Shown here: in pieces, positions 22,730-34,220 of the stretch
Position numbering within the stretch: the first letter of the stretch is position 1
How the letters are laid out: each line of letters opens with the position of its first letter
Source: Ulota crispa
Taxonomy: Eukaryota; Streptophyta; Bryopsida; Orthotrichales; Orthotrichaceae
DNA: 64,000 bases
Direction of reading: 5' to 3'
Assembly (NCBI GenBank): GCA_963920765.1
Contig: OY987247.1
Coordinates: 22,602,471 to 22,666,470, forward strand
The notes under the pieces: model-generated
Told to the model about the DNA's origin: nothing
The model's input: the letters and a program-made list of their open reading frames with translations, nothing else
Databases searched by the model: none
Translations under genes and position numbers: made by a program

Positions 22730-24668
22730 GCAATGCTGCATCAAGTAGTGCAATTTTTTATACTATGTCATATAACCTTTCTAGTTAAAAAAAGCATGTA
22801 TACAGCAAGACCACATGTCACATTGAATAATTGCAATCAAAAACAGACTAAACATAACATACATGTAGTGATTTTGATTTGCACTTTTCACTTATGAGTC
22901 TTAATGTAGGGAGTAGAACATGCAGATTGCAAATGCCAGTTGGCACTAGAGGCAGACCCCTTGCTCTTATTGGCCTTGAGCCGTTGAATGATTGCAACTT
23001 CATAGTACTTTTTTCTTTTTTAGCGTCATCATCTTCAAATTCATTGTACCTCCTTCACAGGCCATTGGCCTTGTTTGTAAACCCAGGCAACCTCTCATCA
23101 TCACTACCCCCTGTTCTTTGAGTTATGTTCCCATATGAAGAATAAACAAATTGCAAAATTAGTTCATTCTTAGGGTATTGGAGTCTCATGCTCTCTCTAC
23201 ACTTGAGCTTTGGTTGAGCTAACATCCCCCTTGTAGTAACCCTTCTAGATAGTGCAAGTTAATAGAATTAGAATATTGTATCATCTTTTCCAAGGCAATT
23301 TTAGTTGCATTAACAATATTACATGTATGCCTAGATGCTTAGATGAACTCCAAAATAGAGAAACACCTTAAGTACCGCTAGGCTTATGAAACTTTTGGAT
23401 GCTAATCTTTTGTTGAACAAAAGTGTGCACTAAGGTTCTTTGTTTGTGGAAATGCAAATGCAGATTTTATTACAAATCAAGGTGTGCTTTGATTCATTGG
23501 GCAAAAAAAAGGGTATACAAAAAACATAATAGGGAACATTTCAATTCCATGGAATTGTATGCAGCAACAATCTTTCATGATACTATTGTCAAACTAAAAA
23601 ATTGATGCCATTATATTCAACCCATATAAATGTTTCAATGTTACTGAAGTATTACATAATCCACATCAATACTATTATCTAGTATTTGCAATGGTCAATG
23701 GTAAATTTGTCAAGATATGGTTACGTATCTTATTTTTAGGTATAAAAAAAAACCAAGAACCTACAATACTGCATGCATATGAGGCAACATACGGAGCGAC
23801 ATATTGGTCACTTTCAAGCAAAACTCAATACAATGAATCCTGGAAGGTAGGAAATTCATTTCCACAAAATGTCCACCAAGTATTTCATACAAAATCATAG
23901 TAAAACAAATGGGATATAGAGACGGTTGTTTGCCATTGCAAACCTTTCCATCTGGTAAATGATCTGCTCTCTCCTACGACTACATTCATAAAACCTTGCT
24001 TCTAGACTAATGCAATGATTGTGCTAACTCATTACAGGTATCAAACACACAACATTTCAAAGAATCAATTGTCTCCATAGTGTATGATGGCCTCACAGTT
24101 TGCCCATGCTTGGTATCACATTTTAGTCATAGATTGACAAACACAGTAGTTACCAAAAACACAAAAGGAGTTGCTAAGAAATCTATATTCCATGCACAAA
24201 TCCTTGATACAAACCTTTGAATTTGTTGAATTCCAAATTTACAATGCATTGAAAAAAAGTGAAGGGTTTAGGGTATGGACTCACAAGCTTTAGATAGTCA
24301 TTATTGCCCTTGCTTCTACTATTCAATTCTCAATCAAAGTAATACTATGAAGTATTTCATCTGATATGTTCCCACTTGACTGGGAATTTGTATCCCTATA
24401 AGACCACATTATCTCTCTACTAATCTGCCCTTTCATAGTAGGTGAAAGGTTAAATTTTTTTTCCCTCCAAAACCTTTATTCCTTTGCATTTCTTTGCCAA
24501 TTTCATCAGGATCTGGTGATCTCTCCAATGTGGAATGCAATTTCTCCTTGATACCGTTAATTCCTGTGGGTCTTGCTCTACTTAAGTTTTTTGACAAGAG
24601 TTGGCGTATCATCCCTGCTTGGATTTCTCTACCATTTCCTTACTGTATGCTAATTTCTCCAAACAACT
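22730..24668. other. Right flank of the CACTA element, no clear gene
   Basis: AT-rich sequence. On the minus strand, about 23,150-22,862 holds an open frame of about 95 codons with one stop and a charged, coding-like composition (GGSDDERLPGF, YNEFEDDDAKKEKS). I cannot assign it to a family. The rest shows nothing I can support. Confidence 0.35.
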
Positions 24669-25241
24669 TCAAATATCATTATCAATGTGCAGTGGTTTCT
24701 CTCCATAAGTTTTGATAAGCTTTATTAGTGCTGACATTTTTTTGGTTACTACCTTACCCATCATACCTCTGAGGTGAGCATCACTCAATCTTCCAAGGTA
24801 ATTAAAAGTGTCATCAAGGTGGTCCTTGAATGTTTGCACGTCTTCATATGTTTGCTTCTTGATGTGCGTGCATGAAGGATCAAATCTTGCTGCCAACTTA
24901 TTCACTTCAACGATTCATGTATTTTGAACACACCCATATGGAATACCGTCCCTGTCCACCGTCAAGGTAAAAGCCTTCTTTCCAGTGTTTTCTTGATATG
25001 CTACCTCCTCTTTGCAAGCAATCCAATGATGTTGACGATGCCTTCTTTCCCTTGATGCAGTTGTACTTGCTCTTCTCTCTTGTTTCAAGAATTTCTTGCC
25101 CCTCCTGTCACCAAAACTGGTATGATACATAGTTCTAGAGTGATGTTGTGGTGAAAGAGAAGACGTTGGACTCCAGCTCCTTGTTTGTTTACGCAATGCA
25201 TAAGAAGAATGAGATCTTCTATGCCACTCTAATGGTGACAC
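24669..25241 (-). pseudogene. En/Spm-like (Ptta-type) ORF fragment
   Basis: A single minus-strand frame of about 190 codons is broken by one TGA at about 24,912. The N-terminal half is basic and Ser/Arg-rich. The C-terminal half reads FTLTVDRDGIPYG, then VNKLAARFD and DVQTFKDHLDDTFNYLG, resembling the VD..G.p.g / DL...F.Y.G pattern of plant Transposase_24 proteins. There is no ATG at the upstream end. Its upstream side carries the GC-rich motif array at 25,643-25,873. The family call is tentative; it is not colinear with the ORF1 of the 18.1-kb element. Confidence 0.4.
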
Positions 25242-25642
25242 TCCTGCTTGTGTGCGTCTTGACGGTGCGCCTCAACGGTGCGCCTTGACGGTCAACGTTT
25301 ACACATTTGAACCAACCTTTGCTTCAAAGCTCTTTCAAGAGAGGGTGTTATGTATTTTCAATGGTGGGGTATATCCTTCACTGCTAAATCTCTATTTGAC
25401 CAATACTTTGCAACAAAGTAAAGGGGAAGTCATCAAGGTTGTCTCGTCTGAGACATTTTGGGCTTTTGTTGTTGTGTTGTTGTCTGATGTTGCATGTTGT
25501 GTCTGAAAAATGTTGATCATTGTAGACAAGGTTGTCAAGTAAGGTTTTAGGATTTCTCGTTTTGTTATCCTTTAGTAAAAACAGTTGTCCTATGTGGCTA
25601 TCTTTGAATTATGACGTGGATTTGGCATGTCCACATCACCAT

Positions 25643-25873
25643 GGGCAACCGCAGGTTGGGGCGCGTGCGGCTCCTCATTGGGCGACCGCCGATTCAAAAT
25701 TGGGGGCAACTGCGGGTCCAAAGCCCGGGCGACTGCGGATATATAGGTTGGGGCGACCATAGGTTTTAGGAGAAGGCAACTTCGGGTATTGGTGTTGAGG
25801 CAACTACAAGTATTAGGGTAGGGGCGACTTTGGGTATCTCATTTCTATAAGGGGACAACTGCAAGTGTTCGGC
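25643..25873 (-). repeat. GC-rich motif array 1 (nine copies)
   Basis: The plus strand shows GGGCAACCGCAGGT and eight variants (GGGCGACTGCGGAT, AGGCAACTACAAGT and so on), spaced about 25 bp apart in an otherwise AT-rich region. Read toward the minus-strand fragment 25,241-24,669 the motif is ACCTGCGGTTGCCC. The same motif type recurs upstream of the other modules between 29 and 47 kb. Confidence 0.75.
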
Positions 25874-27704
25874 CATGGCAGTCGTTTACCCCTAAACGAA
25901 TTCATCCATTTCAAAATGATCAAACCTCATCTCTAATTCCAATTTTACCTTTTAGCCTCTAAAGGAGTTTATCATTTTTGAATATGTCAAACTTCATGTC
26001 TAAGCTGAATTTTGTTTTTTAAACCATGTTTAAACATCAATTTTATATTTTTATTTTGTGAAAATTTGGATGGTATATCATTGCAAGAAATTGCAATCTG
26101 TTGCATGAAAATTTGTAGTGGTTATCATTTTTGTTTCAGAAAATGAACATAAACAAGTTAAAATAGCAGATAAAAACCAAATCACTTCAACTTTTATCAA
26201 GAGGGAGAAGCAGCATCAAAGATCAGTGTGAAAATTAGGGTTCGGTTATTTTATTTCTTACATCCAAAACAGCCACACCAAAGGATTTCAAGTCAGATTT
26301 GACTCTAAAACCAAGTTTGTCCTTCTATTTCATTAATTTATAATTTTTTGATCTATTTTGTATGAAGATACATTCATTTTCTATTTATGCTATTTTTTCA
26401 GCAATTTTGATGGAAACTTTGAAGTAGTATGATTCTATGAAACTAAATGTGGAAATAAAATCATATCAATTAGAATTTACAATATATACTTAAGAACTCT
26501 AAAATTTCTACCATAAATAAACAATACAATGAGAAACATAGTCTTCCAAATTATATGTTCAATGCATTTAAAGAATAAAAAATATGAATGAAGTACACAC
26601 CATATAGGTAGACTATGTTATTTGGATTCAAACACTTGGAGCTTTCAATGGCAACAACTCTTTCAATTTTTGACATTTTTCAATAAAAATCAATGAGATA
26701 GAAAGGATTCTTGGGTCTTCCTTAATTTTCTTAGATTGAACCATGTACCAAAAATATATATTTTCAAATTTACAATCATGGTTGACCAAAACGCATTCAG
26801 TATTTAGAAGCACAGACCTTTAAGAGGTAACTAGTAAATATCCAAAAAAAATTTACAGATCATACAAATCTCCTCTACATCAAGCAAGAAGTCAATATTC
26901 TCAACAATTGTATAAATTGATTGTAAATTGTACACTCTACAAATTCAAACTAGATATGTTAGGGGTCACATAGGAAAAGAAAACACAACAATATCACTTA
27001 GGGATTGAAAGATTTTAATGTTTGATCATGAGGGTGTTAAAACTACAAAAATGCCTTGAAGCCTTTGAATCCTCTTTTCACATGTTTGATCTACAAAAAT
27101 GACTATCCAAAAATTATAAGGTTAAAGAAATAACATACATAACCCTAACCACTTTATAGCTTTTTGAAATCTCTTTTACAAATTTTTCAAATGATTTTCT
27201 TGTGTAAATTTTTCTCCAATATCTAGTGTATTTGAGGTTCATTTCCAAGAGCTCTCAACATTAGAGAAAGTCAAGACCCTTGCCCAAAAGCTTGAATAAA
27301 AAAATCATAATCGATCATTTTCAAAATTAGATTGTTCATCCTACAATTAAACTTCACAAAGAATAAATTCAAATTGTAAGATACTAAAAATAGTAACTTA
27401 CTTAGGTTTATTGAACTTTAGACTATTATAGACACAAAAATTTGGTGTCGCGAGCATTTAGGGATTAGGTGCCTTCAATTTTAATTTATAGTACAACACA
27501 TTCACCAACAATGTCTCCACATACAAAGACACAACTATTCCAATGTCCATAATTCTCAAAACTCAAAGTTTCATATTAAAAATAAAAGGATTTATAATGC
27601 AATTATGAAATTGCTGTAGAACTATTACAACACCCTATAGCACACTCTTGCATGTGCTACAAAACTATACATTATAAGGTATTTCTGTACTACATTACAC
27701 CTTC
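25874..27704. other. AT-rich spacer, no gene recognised
   Basis: Only short, low-complexity frames occur on either strand. No transposon end or repeat structure was noticed. Confidence 0.5.
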
Positions 27705-29389
27705 TCAAAAAACAACTTCAAGGAGCTTCATCAACCACAGTTTACCCATGTGGAGGCGCACCACATTATAACAAGTTGGCCTTCTCTCAACATCAGGCTT
27801 CGTCAGTTTGTGTAACTTCATTAGAAAGTAATCTTGCGTTTTTGAACTGTTGAATAAGTCCTCGTCAAACTTGTGATCATTTCCAAGGTCCATCATTAAC
27901 GCAAACTTCCCAATAGAAAACAAGTTTGATTTCACCGAATATTTGTGTGTTGCTTGCATCATCTCTAGGCTCTTGTCAAGGTTTCCTTCTAAAAATGTAC
28001 ATATTAACTCTAGTGCCACCTACCATTTGCCCTTCAATGTACAATCCATGTCTTCTTAATTTTTATATATGTAATGCAAGGTATACCCTTCTTGAATGCA
28101 ACTAGATATCCTCCAATTACAAATCCCAATGTTGATGACCTCCTTTGAATATGCTGGGAAATAAAAGAGTACGTTTGACGGGGACAAAGCGTTGTGTAGT
28201 ACCCTTGCCTCATGCACAAGACTAGTAACATACACTAGAGCCCACGCCAACTTTGCCTTGTGCCTATGATACAGGCTCACCTTCTTCACCTGCTCTGCTT
28301 CAAATTGCCTCACCAGCTTTATTTCATGCTACTCAGTAGATGACACCACCTTGTCATTTAGTAAAATCATGTCCTTCAAATGACCACCATTCTACCATAA
28401 TGTGTATGCCTCCATTGTCTGGTCATGAACTGCTAGAAACTTGATAATGCCTGGATGATTCAATAAAATCACAAGTGCCTCAATGGAATGCTCAATCTTT
28501 GCTTGACGGAGGATTTTTGTCTTTGGAGATTTTTTTGCAAATTCTATGTGTTCCCCAATTGTACTCATTTCCTTGATGCATAATTTTGAAACCCTTCTTA
28601 TACCTACCAACAAACTATATTCTTGTGAGGTCCTCAAGCTCCCCTTGCTTGGGTATCCAAGTAACACATGATGGACCATCCTTTGTCAATTGAGCCTTCA
28701 AAGCACTAGCTTGCCACCCCATGCTTCTTGTGAGTGTCTTTAACAATCTTCTCACTGCGCTCATCCACCACTCCTCTTGCAAAATTCCCTTGCCTCTTTG
28801 CCCTTGACAAATCTAGGCACTTCAAGGCGTAAGTCAATCATGAGTTTCTTGGTGTTGAAAATGTAGTGCTGCTGACAATTTCCCATCCAAGCCCAAAATT
28901 GATTGCAATACGTCTCTTGCACGTCCATGAATTCTTCATTCTCATTGCACTTTTCCAAAAATACTGCCATCAACTTGTCCTTCAATTTGGTGATGTTGGC
29001 CTCACAAATTCTCAAATACTTCCTCTCCAAATCTTTGGTGCTTTTATTTGCATACCACTCCAACGCCACCTTGTACACAAAGTTTGAATATTTTGGCGAT
29101 GGTAATCTAAATCCTTCTCTTTTGCTGTCCTTGCTTTCTTTGGTTTTGCTAGACTCACATCGCTTACTTCCACAACTACGGGGATTTTTGGAACAAACTC
29201 ATCGGGGTTGTCAGGGTCCCAACTCAAAGGGAGAACATACGGCTGATACAATGAAGTACCACAGCTACAACCTTCTCTTGGACTTGACATGGTTGCCACT
29301 TCGTGCAAATAAGAGCCAAGAGATGGCACTAGCAAAAAAATCAAAAACTCCTCCTCCAAATAAATCACCCCTGGCCCACGTGCATGCAT
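27705..29389 (-). pseudogene. Module E: degenerate protein-kinase-like gene
   Basis: From the first ATG region (MSSPREG, about 29,276) the minus strand reads an N-terminal segment, a helical segment (NITKLKDKLMAVFLEK), then a kinase-like domain held in one frame from 28,679 to 27,705 with several stops. Kinase landmarks are visible in order: HSIEALVILLNHPGIIKFLA (helix C to strand 4), YTLW at the hinge, LHNALSPSNVLF at the catalytic loop, NIGICNWR at the DFG position, VALEL at APE, NLFSIGK at the helix F Asp, and ERRPT near the end. The catalytic Asp is Ala (HNA), DFG reads CNWR and the helix F Asp is Asn, so it would be a pseudokinase. Two frameshifts (near 29,070 and 28,775) break the N-terminal part. 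GC array 2 lies just upstream. Confidence 0.65.
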
Positions 29390-29499
29390 CCAGCAACTTC
29401 AAGGTTGTTGGAAGCCGTTGCGCAGAGCCAAGAGTGGAGACTGCCGGTCAGGGGAGCCCTTAAGTACCTAAGGTCGTGCTGGGGCACATGCCATGTGAC

Positions 29500-29720
29500 G
29501 GGCAACCGCGGGTAAGGGCAATCGTGGGTATAGGTAGAACCAGTGAAGCGGGGTGCGTGCTCGACAAAGGCGGCGTTTAGGATGAATGGGCGCATGCATT
29601 GGGGCGCCCGCGGGTTCACCTGCAACTGCCAGTGCATCGTCGGCTGAGACTAAGAAGGGGCGCGTGCATAGGACGTGAGCGCCTACCAAGGCAACTGCGG
29701 ATGGGGCGACTGCAGGTCCC
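29500..29720 (-). repeat. GC-rich motif array 2
   Basis: The plus strand carries GGGCAACCGCGGGT, GGGCAATCGTGGGT, GGCAACTGCGGAT and GGGCGACTGCAGGT, plus GGGGCGCGTGCAT. It lies upstream of module E and reads ACCCGCGGTTGCCC on E's coding strand. Open frames across it are produced by the repeats and were not called as genes. Confidence 0.7.
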
Positions 29721-29748
29721 AGGGTGGCAAAACCATTCTTTCTTTTTA

Positions 29749-30160
29749 TTGATACACATCCTTCCTGGAGCCTTGGAGGAAGTAGTACAAATTCCAAGTG
29801 ATTCCAACACTTTTTGCTATATGTAATAAATAATCAATCCAATATCCCATTCTTTGGCAAATATTTGAATACATGACCTCCAAAGGGGTCACCTTGATCC
29901 ATATTTCAATTTAATCCCAAAAAATCCCACACGTCACATACCCTTATTGAAGAAAGTGGCCCAAATTACATGTCATTCCAACATTTTTTGCTGTAGGTAA
30001 TAAATAATCAACCCAATATCCCATTCTTTGGCAAGTATTTGAATAAGTGACCCCCAAAAGGGTCATTTTGAACCCTATTTCATTTCAATCCCAAAAAATT
30101 CCCTCACACTCACCCTTCATGGAGGGAATTTCTAGATTCCTAGTAATTCCCAAACGTTTG
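29749..30160 (-). repeat. 175-bp satellite, minor block (two full monomers plus a partial)
   Basis: These monomers are the reverse complement of the tandem repeat at 41,440-43,410. The landmark TTCTTTGGCAA followed by the (G)TGACC...GGGTCA box recurs at 29,873 and 30,047, 174 bp apart. A weaker third copy begins near 30,115 (CCCTTCATGGAGG). The block sits between GC arrays 2 and 3 and between the starts of divergent modules E and B. Confidence 0.85.
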
Positions 30161-30225
30161 AAGTTAGAATTTGAATACCCCCCCATCCTCTCTTCTTTTT
30201 GCGCACAAGGACCCATAGTTGCGTG

Positions 30226-30494
30226 GGAGTTGTGCACGTGCCCCAGGCAACCGGCAATTGCCTTCTCCTATGCATGCGGCTCTTGCGACTGGTGGTCTTG
30301 CCAAAATTAGCCCTATTTGCATGCATTGATAGAAGCACCTCTCTCCACAACCCGCGGTCGCCTACTAGTCCTGCACACCCTTCAAATGTCAATGGCCAAC
30401 CGGCAGTCATCCTATTTGCACGCGCCCTTGAAATTGCAATGGGCGACCAATAGTTGCCCTACTCGCACATGCTCTAGGGCGACTGTAGGTATTT
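30226..30494 (+). repeat. GC-rich motif array 3
   Basis: Copies include CAACCCGCGGTCGCC, AACCGGCAGTCATCC and CCAATAGTTGCCC, with TTTGCACGCGCCC nearby. Orientation is mixed, but the ACCCGCGGTCGCC form dominates on the plus strand, the coding strand of module B, which begins about 250 bp downstream. Confidence 0.6.
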
Positions 30495-30789
30495 GTACAC
30501 GCCTCGCGCTCTTGCACCTCACTCCCTGCATTGCACAACAGCTTCTAAACCCCACACAGCATCTAGATGCATACATGTGTGCAGGGGATACGAGCTTAGT
30601 ACCAAACTATTGCCATTTTTTCCATTGACTTCTTTTTCCCAGCGCCACGAGGGTTTACTTTCAAGAGATTTTATCTCAGATTTAGGATTTTCCTAAACTA
30701 TAAAGATGGATCTGAGCTTGAAGAAGAGGAAACCAAAAGAAGATTGTCACCACAGGCAACTTTTAGTACTTATGGACCTAGCAGCAATG

Positions 30790-32215
30790 GCATTTGCAAA
30801 GTTGGCGCGACATTCAAGGAATTTGGACTCTCACGACTTGCAAGGAATTTATTGGATGGTGCCATGTCAACAAGTTATTCTCTTACCATCGACACAAGTT
30901 CAATTTGAGACATAACCAAGCAAACCTGCATTATTGCAAAGACAACGCATTTGTGCAACAATGTGTTGAGGTGTACAAAGTGCTCTACAATGTGCATAGA
31001 ATTCCACAAAGCAAAGTTGGGCTAAATCTATGTCAGATGGTGCACGCCAAACTCAAGCTACACCAAACAATGGATTGGAAAACCATGAAGGCATCAAAGA
31101 ATATGACAGTGCCAAGAACTCCACACATACCATGTGCAGTACTTTCAAGCAATCTACATGAAGGGTTAGGGCCTTGAAAGAATATCAAAGACACAATGAT
31201 TGATGTTGACTATAAATGGTTAGATTCATCTAACAAACATAGCTTGGATGATGATGTTGGTCCGTTGGAGCCCATGGCTAGGACAGCGGAGCTAGTACTA
31301 CATGTGAATATATCTACAATAGTACCACAAGAGGAGCAAGTCGTGGAGGTGAAAATACCTACAATAGTATTGCAAGTGGAGCCAGTTGTGGAGATGAATA
31401 CACTTGAAGTAGTACCACTAGAGGTGTCAGTACTGGACATGAGTACACTTGTAGTACTACCAAAAGTAGAGACTGTGGGAGGTGGAGAACCCACGTTCAT
31501 GGAGGCAATGGGCATAGTGGAGCAAGTGGGAGGCCCTGAAGGGAATTTGGACATAGCACATGAAGGTGAAGATCCACAAATGCGTACAACTGTAGTGAAC
31601 AAAGTGGAGGGCGATGTTAGGTCTCCAAATATAGTTAATCAGATAAGAGATGATTATAAAAAAATCTTGAAAGGCCTGTTGAAAGATTTGGAGGATATAG
31701 AACTGGAGTGTGAGATTATCCAAGAGCGGATAGGGGTTGGTATTGCGGAGGATGATGTTGCAACTCAAGAAGCACTTATTGAAACGAGAAAAGTTCATTT
31801 GGAGTTCCAACGCAGGCAGATGCAAGAATTGAAGAAGTTCTTTGTGAAGTACAACAAGAGTCAACAGAGGGCTTCCAGCTCAAATGCCAACTCACAAGTA
31901 GATGAGCGCCTTCAACAAATTATGGATGAATGCAATGTGGAAGAAAAACGTGCAAATGAAGCTATGGATCATTTTGAGATAGCTCAAGCTCGTTCAATTA
32001 GAATGTTAGAGATCAAGGACCTTCCTGACATTGACCGAGATTTGTTTTTGGACTATGAGTACAAAGGGTTAAGTGATTTACCTCCATTGGTTATAGAAGA
32101 CTTGAAGTTGAGGTTGTTTATGAGTCTTTCAAATATAGAAGAGAAAACATTTGGTATTAAATGGCAAAAGGAACGGGTAGATGCGCTAGAAAAAAAATGG
32201 CATTTTAGGGGGTAG
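30790..32215 (+). pseudogene. Module B: WC...KLF family protein with coiled coil, nearly intact
   Basis: One frame runs from about 30,790 to 32,215, broken only by a TGA at 31,175-31,177. The N-terminal part carries the family signature TCKEFIGWCHVNKLF and the following HRHKFNL...NQANLHYCKD, aligning with modules C and D. LHEGLG just before the stop matches LHGGLG of D. After the stop come a Val/Glu-rich linker with repeated (T/V)(I/V)VPQ-like units, then long helical heptads (QIRDDYKKILKGLLKDL, RRQMQELKKFFVKY) and an Asp/Leu-rich end. An upstream TAG (about 30,785) and a shifted ATG at 30,706 show the start is damaged. No enzyme motif is visible and I do not recognise the family. Confidence 0.6.
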
Positions 32216-33166
32216 GTGCTCACTTCGGATATGAACTAGAAGCCATGACGATTGTACATAGGAATAGGGAGTGGGTAAGGAAAATAAAGCAATGCATAAC
32301 AAGCACAATAGCGCAACATGGATGTTGCATGATATGAAGGAGTACATTTTATTTTAGAGCTCTATATGTGGTTTCATAAACATACATGTACAAAGTGGAT
32401 TTTCTACATTGTAAAGTTTCAATTGGAATTACTTTGAATTTTGTATTGCTAGTACTTGATTGAATATTTGTAGTATGTGATGCCATCATTGCTATGTTGT
32501 GAAGTGGTGATTAGTTACTTTGATATTTAGTAATTAATTTGGAAAAGAGAGTGAAACCAAAGAAGAGAAAATGGCCTGTTCTAAAAGAGAAGATGGGGTA
32601 CAATGGTCATTTCTCACATACATTATGGCATTTCAATTATATTTAAGCATGTAGGAGATTATCTTGTATTTTTAATTAGCTAAGGAGTAATTTTGATAAT
32701 TTCCCTTTAATCAATATCTATGAATATGAGGATAAGCTTAATTTTGGAAAAGTATAGGTAAGAGCTAACATTATTGTTTAGGTAAATTAACTTATGGTAA
32801 CATTTGCATTGAACTCAAAATCTTATGGGAATTTGATCATTCTCAAAATGATTTTTAGAAGCAATTATGTCATTATGTGTGTGTAGATGTATGTCATAAA
32901 TTCTAATGTCATGAACTATAATCTCAATAATACGTTATCACTCATTTGTAGCCAATTTTCTTGTGAAAGCATAACTTTTATTCTAACAAGGGGATCCATG
33001 GAAATGTGCTTGTTTTTCATAACAAAAACACGGTTCTCATGGTTGTGACTGTTTTAAAAATAATTATAAACAATTTGAATTTATAATTTTTCCCTTTTTA
33101 TGGTGTTCAAACTTGTTAGTATAGAATGTCGTAGCGGGGAATGTGTAATTTGGGAATTCTAACTTA
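32216..33166. other. AT-rich spacer after module B
   Basis: No coding domain, repeat array or transposon end was recognised. Confidence 0.5.
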
Positions 33167-33179
33167 CTATATGCCAAGA

Positions 33180-33376
33180 GCATGTGGTACATGTGGTTGA
33201 ACCTTGTGATGTGCAGGGATTGTAGCAAGTTTTTTTAGGGTTTTCTTACAAATGCTTGGGTGGCAATTTCCTTGAATGGATTGTACCTTGCTGGCCTCGG
33301 CTATAACATTTAGTAGCGCTTGGTAGCACTGCCCTCCCTGCAGATGAAATGGTATGGAATATTCTAGACCGTTCAA
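33180..33376 (-). pseudogene. PAxYxP fragment, copy 2
   Basis: A minus-strand frame reads PARYNPFKEIATQAFVRK, then a stop and KNLLQS. It aligns with PASYKPLSKNATHALVRK...KNL at 38,294-37,992. At DNA level both share AATGC.TG.GTGGCA and TTTGTA.CTTGC. The protein family is not recognised. The two copies have the same orientation and sit on either side of the hAT pseudogene. Confidence 0.45.
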
Positions 33377-33605
33377 TGCACCAGATGAAATAGTGTGGAA
33401 TATTTCACACCCATCTTTAGCTACAAGGACACTACGCTGAATTTGTTAGAGAGTTTATGAAAGAGAGGCTCATTTTATTGCACATACGTCAATGTGGCGG
33501 CCACCCATGTAAGCATAATAAAAATAAAAACAAAACCAAAAAAAATAAAAAATAAAATAACTAGAGCATTACAAAACACTAGCGCCGTTTATGTGGAACT
33601 AGCAG

Positions 33606-33979
33606 TCGCGCTCCATGGAGCTGCAGTCGCCCTCCATGCCCTTGCACTCGCCCTTGTTAAAGCCACAGTCGCTATTTTTGTCTTCACCCTTGCAGTCACC
33701 CCTAGAAGGGCATAATTGGCCCTTTGAAGACTAGAATTGATCCTTTTGAGACCCGATGTTGCCCTTCCAGGACCCGTAGTTGCCTACCCGGACCTGTAGT
33801 CGCCCTTTCTAGACTCGCAATTGCCCTTTTTGGACCCACAGTTGCCCTTCCTGGATCCAAAGTTGCCCTTTTTGGACATACAGTTGCCCCATTGACTTTG
33901 CTTCACAAGGGTCATGTGAGGTTTTTCTAGAACTCATTGGACCCACTCTCCCAAAATTGCTCATTGGGCAACCACGGGT
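33606..33979 (+). repeat. GC-rich motif array 4
   Basis: At least a dozen units of the type GGACCCGTAGTTGCC or CTGCAGTCGCCCT recur about every 21-25 bp, with partner spacers like CTTTTTGGA. They read in the same sense as the hAT pseudogene starting about 240 bp downstream. One inverted unit (GGGCAACCACGGGT) lies at 33,966. Confidence 0.75.
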
Positions 33980-34220
33980 GCCAAGGGGGGAACCATAAAA
34001 CCACAGGTGCAGCTGACCCTAACTTACCTTGGTTTGTTGATGAACTCACGGCTTGAAACTTTGAAAGAGGCTTCATGCGGAACTCAGATATTTGGAGGGC
34101 AACAACCTTGCCTTGTGGGATTTGAGAGAATCTTTCAAGTGGGTTGCTTTGTCTCTACTTCTTTTTACATGACACGTTGCTAGCCATTTTTTAGTTAAGA
34201 ACTTGTGGAAAGTAAAGACC

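Noticed and set aside
25643-25873. CRISPR-like look: short repeats with regular spacing
   Set aside because: The repeats are degenerate, spacers are uneven, the setting is a plant nuclear genome and there are no cas genes.
29365-29826. Several overlapping Arg/Pro-rich open frames on both strands
   Set aside because: They coincide with GC array 2; absence of stops comes from the GC-rich repeat and no motif is present.
30132-30628. Cys/His/Pro-rich open frames on both strands
   Set aside because: They lie across GC array 3 and show no domain.
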